A DNA stretch of 64,000 bases, taken from Mytilisepta virgata. Its lineage: Eukaryota; Mollusca; Bivalvia; Mytilida; Mytilidae. The position numbers were made by a program, and so were the translations under genes. Below the pieces are notes generated by a model that was not told the origin of the DNA, did no database searches, and saw only the letters and a list, made by a program, of their open reading frames with translations. Shown in pieces: positions 1 to 10,716 of the stretch (the stretch's first letter is position 1; every line of letters begins with the position of its first letter). The DNA is taken from contig CM051512.1 of assembly GCA_028015205.1 (NCBI GenBank), forward strand, positions 25,389,139-25,453,138, written 5' to 3'.

Positions 1-1034
1 CTCTTTTATATTTTTTTGTCCGAGGTTCTGTCTGTTAATAGATTGATATGCTATTATAGACTTTCCTGCCATCCGTTTTGTATACAATTTCAAAACACAA
101 CCTGTGCTTCTAACTAGGCAGAAAAACTGTGTAAAAGTGACAGAAGAGCAGAAATGAAAGATTTTGTCATTGTAACACTTTTCTAGAGCAAATTGATCAG
201 AGAAACTTTCTATAAGTCAAATGATAGTTTCTGACGGATCTATTCCAGTTTAAAACAGCTCTGGTTGATAAGATAGTCTAAAGATAACTATATATATTTA
301 TCGCTAGAAAGTTTTAATTGCATATACAGTATACTTCATTTAAACAGAAGTACGATATTTCGTTTCGTGAGACTTGGCCGGTCTGTTTTTACCTAGCTAA
401 GACCAGATCTTAAGTTAGTCTGTTCTCTTTTAGAACGTCTCTTTTAGAACGTCTCTTTGACAACGAATTCTCCTCTGATTTAGAAAAGATTGCTTGAAAT
501 CATGGCGAATGAAATATACGAAGCTACTTCGAGATTTCTCTTACGTGTAATGACCTGGGGCGGTCAGACGTCAGAGCGGATTTCTGCCAAGAAAACCATT
601 ATATTTTTCACTTCTGTAACCATCTAAATAATTATATCTAAAAGTAGTTTTCGTCAACTTGAGACTGTCGTTTTGACTGCGCAAAATACAAGTACACGCC
701 AAAAATTACTATGAACAAAATCATCAAATTTCATAGTTTTATATATGGAGTATGCTCTGACGTCCTACGGTCCGGTCCAATTCTAAAACAGCCCGTTTGA
801 CGTCAGAGGAATCTCGGTCTAATACGAAGCAAATCCATTTCAAAATCTGTACTATCTCAACTAATATGACAAGTTAGATCTGTTCACAACTGTATTTCTG
901 TTTAAAGTTTGAGTCAAGGGAAACAGATATACAGGAGTCAAGCAGTAATTTTCTTTTTCGTAATTCAGTCAAATAATGGTATGGATATCTGAAAGGCATT
1001 TTAAGAATGAAAACTAGTAGTTTTAATATCATAC
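1..1034. other. gene-poor left edge
   Basis: No exon is supported here. The minus-strand gene that starts at 2017 must continue through this stretch or beyond the left edge, because its exon ending at 1035 finishes in phase 1 with a good GT donor. A stretch at about 510-835 resembles, in reverse complement, the sequence from about 4625 onward (shared core CGAGATTCCTCYGACGTCAA), so it is probably a dispersed repeat. Confidence 0.4.
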
Positions 1035-2017
1035 CTTTTAGTTCTTTGTCTTTTATATGGTTGCTTATCTCATACATCGAAGAAAGTGCCTTATTCATTG
1101 TTTTTGCATAGACGTACATTGACACAGGATTGGGTGGTATGGGATGTGTACCGTTTAACTCATCTTCAAGCACCGACTTGACCTCTGTCGAAATTCTGGA
1201 ATAAAGTATTATTTTACAACTGATTCTGTTTTAACGATTAATCAAGACTGGTTCATAAGCAACAAAACGGATGACAGAAAGACAAATAATGACGTACCGA
1301 TTAATTGTCGCCACCAATGGACAGAACTGCAGACAGAAAAACATAAAAGAGCAAGAAAGACATCAAACATCAAAACAACAGAGAGTCAGCATAGTCTGAT
1401 CTGGTAAAGACACTAAGTAATGATGGAGTTAAACCGGTTTTATAGATACACAAACCTTCCCCTTATCTATGCTGACACTCTGATGTCCGAGTGTGTGTTG
1501 TCTCATTTTCATTCAAATTTACCTTAATATTCAATGAACTTGGAAGATATGAACAGGAATTATTACTCTCTAAGACCGTTTGAACTCTCCTTGTGAACAA
1601 ACTATCATATTTATTTATTTCATTTATTTTTGGGGGGAGGGTCGTATTTTTGCGTCTTCAAAAGAAGTGTTAATTTTTTTTCTTGACATATTCTCACACA
1701 CGGTTTCGTTACTCTTTTATTCTATTATGATGGGGCTATGCACATTTTTATACATTTCAACTAAAACAAGGTCTATTCATTGTAAAATCTCTAATATACA
1801 CCTAGCTTTAAAAAATTATTTTTTAAACAAAACGTTACCTTTTAAGTGCCTTTATTTTTAATTCTTCTCGTTTTATATATTTATCCACTTCTTTTAAGAA
1901 TTTTACAGCTGTCTGTTTGGATTCCATGAAATGTGCTGTACACGTAAACAAATCTGCAAAGACTTTTCCAACATCAAGAATTACCAAAAGCATGATTATA
2001 AATCTAGAAATCAACAT
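1035..2017 (-). CDS. small secreted helical protein, copy A (two exons, 3' end missing)
   Basis: I do not recognise this gene. Exon 1 runs from the ATG at 2017 down to 1839 (donor AG|GTAACG) and exon 2 from 1195 (acceptor TTCCAG) to 1035 (donor G|GTATGA). Phases agree (2 then 1). The protein starts with a classical signal peptide: MLISR, a hydrophobic core FIIMLLVILDV and a likely cleavage after GKVFA. The mature part is predicted to be mostly helical and charged (DLFTCTAHFMESK, KFLKEVDKYIKREELK), followed by the block PPNPVSMYVYAK and a helix ending IKDKELK. The first mature exon aligns without gaps to the plus-strand copy at 5803-5920 (15 of 39 residues identical, including the single Cys); PNPVSM is shared by the next exon. 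An AG at 1955-1954 coincides with the intron boundary of the other copy, so the signal peptide could in principle lie in an intron, but the open reading frame favours a fused first exon. The remaining exons are not in the window. Confidence 0.6.
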
Positions 2018-2493
2018 ATTTGGAGAAATACACAACACTTTCCTTGTGATAAATCAGTCCAAAAAGGCAGAAGTTTACCTGTATTTGCGCGAATTTGTGA
2101 ATATCTTCCATAAGGCAAAAACATGACACTGAAATAGAATATATAGCTTTAGGAAAATAATGATTATTCCTTTGACAAGTATCTGAGATAGACATTTACA
2201 CATTGATTCTTCTGAATATTGCATTTGAGATTTTTATTTAATGAGTAAATGTGGTACCTAGGGATCTAAATTGATTCCATTCAATTGGAAATTTAAGGGA
2301 AATTAAGAATATTAATTCTATTAAACATGTTATTAACGACACTCACGTTGTGGTATTTGTGTCTTCTGATGTTTTAAAGTGTTAAGGGATATCTTTACTT
2401 AAACAAAATAACTTTTTTAGTAATTTCTATCAATATTCATTAATCCCTACACACTGATAATGTCAGTGTCGTTAACTGGTACTGATATTTTAA
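2018..2493. promoter_or_regulatory. upstream region of copy A
   Basis: On the minus strand a TATATATT box lies at 2145-2138, about 120 bases upstream of the chosen ATG. A possible alternative first exon with a donor (ACAG|GTAAAC near 2085) is also present. Nothing else is recognised in this stretch. Confidence 0.25.
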
Positions 2494-2757
2494 GGTGCCT
2501 CGGTTGCCGAGTGGTCTAGGTAGTTCGTCATGACTGCTATTGATTACTAGCCTGTCAACACTGAGGTTGTGAGTTCGAATCTTACCTCTGGCGGAGTGGT
2601 GTTCGACTCCGATCTAAATTGACCAGGATTGCCAATTTTCCTACCGAAGGTCTGTGGTTCTCTCCGGGTACTCCGGCTTCCTCCACCAATAAAAACTGGC
2701 CGCCGCGAAATAGCCAAATGTGTTGAAAACGGCGTAAAACCCCAACAAAACAAACAA
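2494..2757 (+). mobile_element. tRNA-derived SINE, full length
   Basis: The head resembles a tRNA with an A box (GCCGAGTGGTCTAGG) and a B box (GTGAGTTCGAATCTTA). It is followed by a conserved body (CCAATTTTCCTACCGAAGGT, AATAAAAACTGGCC) and an AAAC-repeat tail. It is flanked by a perfect 13-bp target-site duplication ACTGATATTTTAA at 2481-2493 and 2758-2770. The layout is that of molluscan tRNA SINEs (possibly the RUDI/V-SINE group); the family name is inference. Confidence 0.85.
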
Positions 2758-2770
2758 ACTGATATTTTAA

Positions 2771-3028
2771 TGTGATTTAATTCAATGCAGAAATAAGGGT
2801 TATCTCCTTCTTGTATGACAGTTTTTTAGCTGAGTTATTGATGTGTACCAAATAAAGGATGAGTTTCTGATGAAAAATTACAAAAAAAAAGACTTCTGCT
2901 GGTATTATCAAAATTATTCATTCATATTATTTCCTCTAAAAACCCTGTTTCACAATCATGCTTAAAAATAAGCAAAACTTTAATTCCAATCCCGTTATGT
3001 GTCGAAACTTTGCAGTATTTTCTAGATT
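2771..3028. other. spacer without recognised feature
   Basis: This is AT-rich sequence with an A run at 2881. No gene or repeat boundary was recognised. Confidence 0.4.
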
Positions 3029-3367
3029 ACTGGCTGTAAATTAACACCTGGACTTTATAGAATACTGGCTGTAAATTAGCACCCGGACTTTATAGAATAC
3101 TGCTGTAAATTATCACACGGACTTTATAGAATACTGGCTGTAAATTAGTACCTGGAATTTATAGAATACTGCTGTAAATTATCACCCGGACTTTATAGAA
3201 TACTTGCTGTAAATTAGTACCTGGACTTTATAGAATACTGGCTGTAAATTAGCACCCGGACTTTATAGAATACTTGCTGTAAATTAGTACCTGGACTTTA
3301 TAGAATACTGGCTGTAAATTAGCACCCGGACTTTATAGAATACTGGCTGTAAATTAGCACCCGGACT
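3029..3367. repeat. 35-bp minisatellite, about 10 copies
   Basis: Head-to-tail units of 34-35 bp have the consensus TACTGGCTGTAAATTAGC plus ACCCGGACTTTATAGAA. Variants alternate CTGGCTG, CTTGCTG and CTGCTG, and AGCACCCG versus AGTACCTG, so higher-order pairing of variants is visible. There are no unique spacers, so this is not a CRISPR array. Confidence 0.95.
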
Positions 3368-4123
3368 TCTCAAATAATTGTATAATCACGATTGAGGGTT
3401 GCAACTTTTAAAGAAAAAGAGCACGGCCACGCTCCCCTGTTTTTTTTTTTTCACTCATAACCTTTAATTTTTCAATCTTTAAGATTTGCCTACTTTTTAT
3501 TCTAGTTGATTGTATGCAGTGCATCTCAATGGTGACAAACAAAACATGTATTCTCTGTCATACCCGCAAAGTTATAGAGGTGATCTGGGCTAATTGTCAA
3601 GCATTTTGAATGACTTTTTGGAAATTGCTATTAAATGAAATATATAAAGCCACTTACTGCAAAAAAAATCTTTTTAGTTCCAAGAATCCTTCAGGTTGAA
3701 AAACTGTCTTAAAGAAAAATTTGGCACATTTGTTTTAAAACTGTCTTACAAAGTGACATTCTGGTATGTAGGAAAAATATATATATTATTAGTAAATCAT
3801 AAGATAATATAACTCATAACTATGCCCCCGAGAAATTTTGAAAGGCATTAGATGATCTTTTTTTTTAACTGGCTATAAAAGTGAAATAAATGAGACCAAA
3901 AAAATGCAATGAAATTAATATTTGATGTAATAATTATTGCATTGCTGTCTGGTCATTTGGCGATTAATGTTTCTCTAATTCTGTGCGCATTTTTATATCT
4001 CTTGATGAATTTTGATATCACCATACATGTACGTTGGTTAAATGCTCTTGAAATTTCCCTTCAAAAAAGTTCGGAAGATCTCTCGGAGTTTTAAATCATA
4101 ATTACAGAAATCTTGACTTATTA

Positions 4124-4205
4124 ATTATGAAATTTATCAACTCTCGGACAAGCCTCGCAGTTTAAAAATGAAAATTTAATATCTCGAGTTGATAAATTTC
4201 ATAAT
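4124..4205. repeat. short foldback sequence
   Basis: Perfect 20-bp inverted arms (ATTATGAAATTTATCAACTC at 4124-4143 and its complement at 4186-4205) enclose 42 bp. It is probably a very small MITE or hairpin remnant. The rest of 3368-5022 shows no supported gene. Confidence 0.7.
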
Positions 4206-5022
4206 CAACTGATCATCATTGTAGAATCTATATTGAAATAGCATACAAAAACATCATGTCTACATTGCCATGTTTTTAGGTAAGATATCTAACATATTTC
4301 TTGTTTTAAATCCACACAAAATGGGATATGAAAATTGGCAAACCACTTTTATTTTATGAAGTTGTGAAGTTTAAACTTATTTTGAGGTCTTGTTGTAATA
4401 TCTTCCATCAGCGCTACATGTACATGTATTTAAAATGCACTTTTAGTTCCATTTCCCTTTCCCTCAGAAGAAACAAAATAAACGTTTATAAAATACAATT
4501 CATGGAAAGAGTTCCATATGGCACCCCCAGCTGTGTATATCTTGGACGGAATAAGCATATAGATATACTTATGGGGGGTTCCAAATGGAAATCTTCATAA
4601 TTCATAATTGAGCTACAGTAGGTATATTTCGAGATTCCTCCGACGTCAAACGATCTGTCTTATACTTGGCTAGGGCAATTTATCTCCGACCATATTACAC
4701 TGAAATAAATCAACGTAAATTCGTGCTTTTTGTGAGAAACTGTTCAAACGACCGTAAAATGAGAAATTACGCAACATAAAGTTAGAATCTTTGTCAAAAA
4801 TGATCAGATCTACCCTTGGGTATGGAAATGAAATAAATAAAATTTATATGAATTGAACTAAATCATCACAGATAAATGCATGGAAATGCAAAGCACATAG
4901 GATCGATTTCCAGTTTTAAAATCGCTCAGTTTTATAATTTTATGAAAGATTTAATCATATCTGTCTCAATTAATTTTTCATACGATATATGGGAAATTAA
5001 TCAACTGTCCTCGCTTGGGAAC

Positions 5023-5030
5023 TATAAAAG
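5023..5030 (+). promoter_or_regulatory. TATA box of copy B
   Basis: TATAAAAG sits 46 bases upstream of the ATG at 5069. A transcription start near 5050 would give a short leader. The position fits a core promoter for the exons at 5069-7485. Confidence 0.55.
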
Positions 5031-5068
5031 CTCTCTATCATTTACAGTTAAAACTAAAAATTTTAAAT

Positions 5069-7485
5069 ATGTATTTACTTCTACTCTATTTACCACCAGA
5101 CGTTTGTGATATAGGAGCAACGATTGGTTGGCTCGTAGTCATAGTAATGTTGTCCGGTAGCGTTGACTCGTTTCCTGTGGACCGTGACCTTGTTAGTAAG
5201 CACGTTATAGTCAGGCTTAGTGTATCAATCAATTAAAAAGCAGGGTTAATATCTATATCGTGTCAACGTTCGGAATGCAAGTATGATATTTTTGTCATTG
5301 AACGTGAACCAACAATCAAACAAGCAATTAATTATTCAGCTATATAACATAAATTGTTCTAAAAAGTTTACCTTACTACTGGACATTGGTCAGTTAACAG
5401 CTATCAAAATATAAATTCTATAAAAAAAATTTTTTTTTTTTTAAATAAAATCTAATTTTTACCTATAAGATTACATTTTTAAGCCTAGTCAATGTTTGGT
5501 TGTGAAATAGAATATTTATTTTTGATTGCCCCATATGAACTGATTATTGAAACCTAGCAAGAGTATATAATCAAAGGGGTGATACTTTTGTCACCAGTTT
5601 TACGCTTGGGTGATTACATGTACAGCTTTAGGTATCAATACTTCAGACATATAAAAATATTTCGTGTACAATTATCCATAATCAATCACTCCCTGTCATC
5701 GTCCATAAAAATATTCCAAACTAGACACTTTATACAAAAAATAGATTTATAATATATGTTTCTTAATATTGCTGCTTTTACTATGCTTTTACACAACTGT
5801 AGAGGAGCTACTCACATGTGCATCTCATTTTCAAGAATCGGTTAAGTCAGCTGCTGATTTTGTGAATAAAATCGACGAAGTCGTCAGGCAAAGTGAACTG
5901 AATGTTGACATTTTAAAAAGGTAAGAACTATGTACATGTGTACCAATGAACAGTATGTGTATTGATAATGGTTTTTCATTTATATATGTAGTCGTGTTAG
6001 ATTTATTATATATGATTCACGAATCATGGTACCAACAATAACAAACAAAGTCTGTGCAGTGATAAATTTGATATTGCTTCAGTTTGTATGGCAACGGAGA
6101 ATCATGTAAAAGTTCTGAATGAGATTATTCTAAACAAAATTAGAAAAAAACATATTCTACTAAAAATTATACATCGGCGCTGGCAGTCAGTTGAAAAAAA
6201 AACATGCCACGATGGACAGACAAGTAAGAAATTCAAAGACAAACTCAAGGGGGGGGGGGGGGGGGGGGGTCCAGGATCCATTAAAACAAATGGTTACTTC
6301 GTAAATATTCATGCATGATCAATTGCAATAAGGCAGTATTACACTTTGTGAGTTCTAAAAAACCACATTCTTCAATCCTAAATTTTAAATGTTTGAAATT
6401 TGGAGCGTTGTTATCTGAGCAAATCACAAGACAGCGAAGGTCCATAGAGTTATTGTTATACGCATATTTATGATGTAAAAACCTAGTTACGGAGGACAAG
6501 TAAAATAAAGATAAATTAATCTCCTTCATAAGAATTTTTTTCTTAGCTTTCGTTTCATTTGATTTATTATCGGACAATTGCTCTTTATGGTCGAAATTGT
6601 TTTGAAATAAATATTAGATAATTTGATCTCTCATATGATATGACAATGATATTGCCTCAAGAGTCGATCAATCGATTAATCGTTTAATAATATTTCATCT
6701 ATTTACAGATCTCCTATGGTTTCCTCCAGAACATTTCAATCTATTTACTTTAATTTTTAGTTGAAATTAAAATTATTCATATTAATGAACTTTTCATTTT
6801 ATTTACATTGTACTTTAATGTTTTAGTTGAAATTAAAATTTATATCAATGAACATCTTATTCTATTTACTTTGATGTTGGGTCTCGGTGGCCGAGTGGTC
6901 TCGGTAGTTCGTCATGACTACTAATGATCGCTGACATTGTGAGTTCGAACCTCACCTGTGGCGGTGTGTTTTCTAGTTCGATCTTAATTGACAAGGATTG
7001 CCAATTTTCCTACCGAAGGTCGGTGGTTTCCTCCGGGTGCTCCAACTTCCCCCACCAATAAAAACTGGCCGTCGCGAAATAACCAAATGTGCTGAAAACG
7101 TCGTAAAACCCCAACTGAACAAACAAAACTTTGATGTTTTAGTCGAAATCAAAACTAATTTTGTCAATGAATATTTCATTCTATAAACTTTTAATTAGCT
7201 TTTTATTTAAAATTAAATTGTTTATATCTATGACCAAAATATTTTTCTCATCACGTTTTTCTGCATATGTTAAGTTGACGTTTAATACTTTTTTACATAC
7301 ATGTTCACGAAAATGCCTTTTTTTAATTTCATGTTTTCAGGCACATGTTAAGTATAAACCATCATCTCTCAAAAGAGCTGTATGGAAACAATTCGCTGTC
7401 ACCAAACCCAGTGTCAATGTTTATTTATGCAAGACAGATAAGCCATACCGTGAAATCCGTTGACGATATTACTAAAGGACCAACA
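5069..7485 (+). CDS. small secreted helical protein, copy B, exons 1-3
   Basis: This is an unrecognised gene, homologous to copy A. Exon 1 (5069-5195) opens MYLLLLYLPPDV and contains the hydrophobic run IGWLVVIVMLSG, consistent with a signal peptide. It ends in phase 1 (GTT A|GTAAGC). Exon 2 (5803-5920) starts after TGTAG and completes the codon as Lys. It encodes a helical segment (ELLTCASHFQESVKSAADF) and ends AG|GTAAGA. Exon 3 (7341-about 7485, acceptor TTTTCAG) carries NHHLSKELYG and SPNPVSMFIYARQ, matching copy A in length and in the PNPVSM block. All phases up to exon 3 fit. The 3' end of exon 3 is uncertain: the best in-phase donor (ACA|GTCCCC at 7486) is weak. The exon pattern and helical composition recall four-helix-bundle cytokines, but that is speculation. 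Confidence 0.6.
6249..6270. repeat. poly-G tract
   Basis: A run of about 20 G residues lies inside the intron between 5920 and 7341. Its length may be an assembly estimate. Confidence 0.9.
6879..7127 (+). mobile_element. tRNA-derived SINE, full length
   Basis: This is the same family as the element at 2494. It has the A box (GGCCGAGTGGTCTCGG), B box (GTGAGTTCGAACCTCA), body and AAAC tail. A perfect 11-bp target-site duplication ACTTTGATGTT flanks it at 6868-6878 and 7128-7138. It lies in an intron of copy B. Confidence 0.85.
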
Positions 7486-7748
7486 GTCCCCATGATGATG
7501 ATAATTCTTTATACAAATCTTAAGTTTGTTTATATTTTACATACAAGAGGGTCTTGGTTGGGGTGTCTCAAAGTGATGTATTCATTTAATTTTTTTAATC
7601 AACGATGCGAAGCTTTTAATGTAGTAATTTTACGTATAATTTTTTTGTGACCTCAACTAGGTGGGCTCGAGCTCCTGTGCACCCCCGATCAATCCGCAAC
7701 CGTAATACCAGTATTTTCCTAACCTGTGAACGCGCCTTTTTAATGACC

Positions 7749-8096
7749 ATTAACGGACGAGATCAAAAGTTCAATGTAGGGTAAAAAACTTAATTCACAT
7801 AGTTTTTTCACTGACCCACCCACTCTCTTAACTTAATTTGGGAAAAATTGATTGACCAATATGGGCATATGCTTTAAGAGTATACTTTTTGTATCATGGG
7901 TCCTGTTTTTCCTCAACAATGTATGTTTGTTCTGTATATTGACTTGGACATCACTTAAATCCGTATTTTTCAATCCGAAATTCGATGTCGGATAACAAAA
8001 CTTGCAGCGATTTTTACCCCCACCCTCAAACTATTTGAATTAAGTTATTTATCCTCCACTGAACTTTTGATCTCGTACCCTAATAGGAGGCAGTAT
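7749..8096. mobile_element. foldback MITE with long arms
   Basis: The arms at about 7749-7815 and 8025-8096 are reverse complements at roughly 80% (shared GAGATCAAAAGTTCA and ACTTAATTCA blocks) and enclose about 210 bp. No coding capacity was seen. Boundaries are approximate. Confidence 0.55.
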
Positions 8097-8252
8097 TTTT
8101 TAATAAAGCGATATACACAGGACGTATCGTGGATTCCGGTTTCGACAACTAATCCACAGGGAAAGTATGGTACCATTAATAGAATTACAGGTCATTGTAT
8201 TTTCGATCCAACACAGCGATTTACGACTCATCGGTTGTGCTCAAGGTCTAAT

Positions 8253-10573
8253 CCCAGCAAACACACAACGTAAACTTAACGTTACGGTAACGTTATGTTT
8301 ACGTTACGTTTACGTGTAACGTTAAAATAACATTAGGAAAACGTTACAAATAAACGTTATTTAGTAGCCTATCTTTAACGTTATTTTTTTATGTTCTAAT
8401 AACGTAGGTTGAACGTTATGATTATTACGTCACATTTTTAATGTTGTACACATGTAAAGGTAACGTTATACTATTAACGTTTGTATTTGAACGAATTTAT
8501 AACGTAAAATTTATACCATAGTACAACGTCCAAATAACGTTATTGAAAAACGTTAATTGATAGCATTTATACAATGTTAAATTAACATAATTATTCAACG
8601 TTTGATTACTAACCATGGTATAACTTAAAATTCCATGCTGGAATATGACGTCATTTAAAATTTTCAGAAAGAGACTAAGATGGCGTCCCATTACAAGTAT
8701 GTAAAAATTGACAATTCTTTTTGTTTATGTCTTAACTATTTCTACATTTTGATTTACCAAAAGCAAAAAAGAATCTAACTAATGGTAAGTAAAACTAAAT
8801 AATTTTGTCAATCTTTTGTAGAGAATGATACCACCTGTATAAATATGCTTTTCTTTAAAATTTTCAATGCATAACTGCATTGTCCTTATTCTAATGTCGT
8901 TGTACGACAAAAAGCCATAGTTCTTGAAAAATATTTAATGTATAGTCGTGTAACTTTTAGTAGAAGAAAATGTTTGCTTAAAGTCTACAGTTATTCCCCA
9001 TGCTTTAAGACGATCACGTATCACGTTAGAATAACGTTAATAAGACGTATAAGAAACGTTATTTTTTTATGTTTTAATAATGTTCGTGGAAAGTTAAAAC
9101 ATAACGTCTTATTAGCAATGTTGAACTTACGTAAATGTAACGTTAAAATACTACGTTTTTCTCTATACGAAATTATAACGTAAAATTAATACGACAGTAC
9201 AACGACTAGATAACGTTTTTTCAAATGCGTAAATTTTCAATATTTATTTAACGTTAAATAAACATATCAATTTACGTTAAATAACTAACCATTCTATAAC
9301 ATGATGTCACACGCTAGTATATGAAGTCATTTTTAAAAAAAAAAAAAAGGAGACATAGACTGCCACTATCATGACTTTCTAATTTTGTCCACCTTTTTTC
9401 TTAATCATACGACCTGAATAAACATTGGACAATTCATGGGATTATTTTTATTCATTTGTACTTTGTCAACACTTCATTTAATCCTTGCCGAAACTCATCC
9501 ACATTGCAAATTGTAAATACGACTATGCTTGATGGTCTGGTTTATTTTGGAACAACACTGAATATAGTTTTAATTTATATCGCTTATTCGGAGACTGAGG
9601 GGAAAACCATTTGATTTCCTTAATGTTTAATATTTTCATATACAACTGTTATTCCTTTTAATAAATCATAGTTCAGATTTCAAATGATTATAAGAAGGGA
9701 TTTTTTTTGTATTACAGTATCGCATAATTTTTCTATATCCCAAAGAATGTTCTTGGTTTTCAATTTTTTTAAAGTGTTTTTAAAGGTTCAAGATAAAGAT
9801 GCACTCGTGTCCTTCCTATTTAAGTTTATATATTTTACATTTAAACATCTTAGTTGCAAAGTTTAATAGTATTAGTACTTGTGTTAGTATTATAGTAAAT
9901 AATACTTATATATATGTTTTAAACAATAGTAATTTGTCATTACGTATAAATTGAGTTATGTTATGACTGTTGATATTTATTTTTTTAGCATTTCTGGTGC
10001 AGTAGCTGTTTCTGGTTACTATTTGTGTGTTGCATATGATATGAATTGTAACATTTCTTAGTGACTGGATAGGTTTAATAAAATCTTCCACAAAAAATAC
10101 CTGCAAAGAACTAGTTATCGGATATTGTAGCAGAAAAAAATAGCAAAGTATGCAAGGGTAGTTCTAGGATGAAGGTACAGAAATTGTTACATCTGAAAGG
10201 AGTGTTTCATTAAAGTTGATAAAAGTTTATAACTAACGTTATCAACGATGTTACTCAAAAATGTAACTTAAAAGTTTTTTCTCTGTCAAATACTAATGTT
10301 ATTAGTAAATGTTACAGTAACGTTAGTTTTATGTAAATTATATGACGTTATAATAGATGTTACGCTAACGTTAGTTTACTATAAATAAAAAACGTAAACA
10401 GAAACGCTACTTTAATGTTAGTTTTACGTTTCCTTTTAACGTTACTTGGAACGTTGCTTTAACGTTACTCGGAGTCTACAAAATGACGTAAAAAATACGT
10501 TCGTAAGTAACGTAATTATAACATAAAATTTACGTTAGAAAAACGTTACATTAACGTTATTTTGTTTGCTGGG
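8253..10573. mobile_element. 2.3-kb non-autonomous DNA transposon, PIF/Harbinger-like
   Basis: The ends are inverted repeats CCCAGCAAACA...TGTTTGCTGGG, flanked by AAT on both sides (8250-8252 and 10574-10576). Flanking sequence (GTGCTCAAGGTCTAAT and ATGTTGGAAACC) is continuous in uninterrupted relatives of the host repeat at about 14425 (CTCAAGACCTAAAATGTTG), which supports a 3-bp target duplication. Subterminal blocks are packed with AACGTT/ACGTTA motifs (8270-8560, 9010-9290, 10230-10560). An internal block at about 8280-8700 is partly repeated at 9020-9370. No transposase reading frame is visible. A 3-bp duplication fits PIF/Harbinger, but the superfamily is not proven. Confidence 0.65.
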
Positions 10574-10690
10574 AATATGTTGGAAACCAAAACAACAATC
10601 CACAAATTAAAAAATGCCAAAATGACCACCAAAAGGGTAAAGCCAAACTTATCTAAGGACGGAACTGAAAAAATTATATGTTAATATATC
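10574..10690 (+). repeat. dispersed repeat flanking the transposon
   Basis: The sequence ATGTTGGAAACCAAAACAAC followed by a block like AAAATGACC...AAGGGTAAAGCC recurs at 14430-14500, 15340-15420, 28785-28870 and, reversed, at 63485-63580. It is the right half of the repeat interrupted by the 2.3-kb element. Its nature is unknown; it may be the tail of a retroelement. Confidence 0.5.
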
Positions 10691-10716
10691 AACATAAAAC
10701 TCTATTTTTTTTGTAG

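Noticed and set aside
501..626. 41-codon frame starting MANEIYEATSRF with a good start context and a GTAATG donor inside
   Set aside because: It lies in what appears to be a dispersed repeat (similar to 4625 onward) and no continuing exon could be found.
2494..2570. Possible functional tRNA gene
   Set aside because: The A and B boxes belong to a SINE head with body, tail and target duplication. The acceptor and anticodon arms do not form a normal tRNA.
2547..2753. Minus-strand frame with GGGSRSTRREPQTFGRK
   Set aside because: It is the reverse reading of the SINE body. The same frame appears at 6973 and 53790 for the same reason.
3029..3367. Possible CRISPR-like array
   Set aside because: Units are contiguous without unique spacers, and the sequence is clearly eukaryotic.
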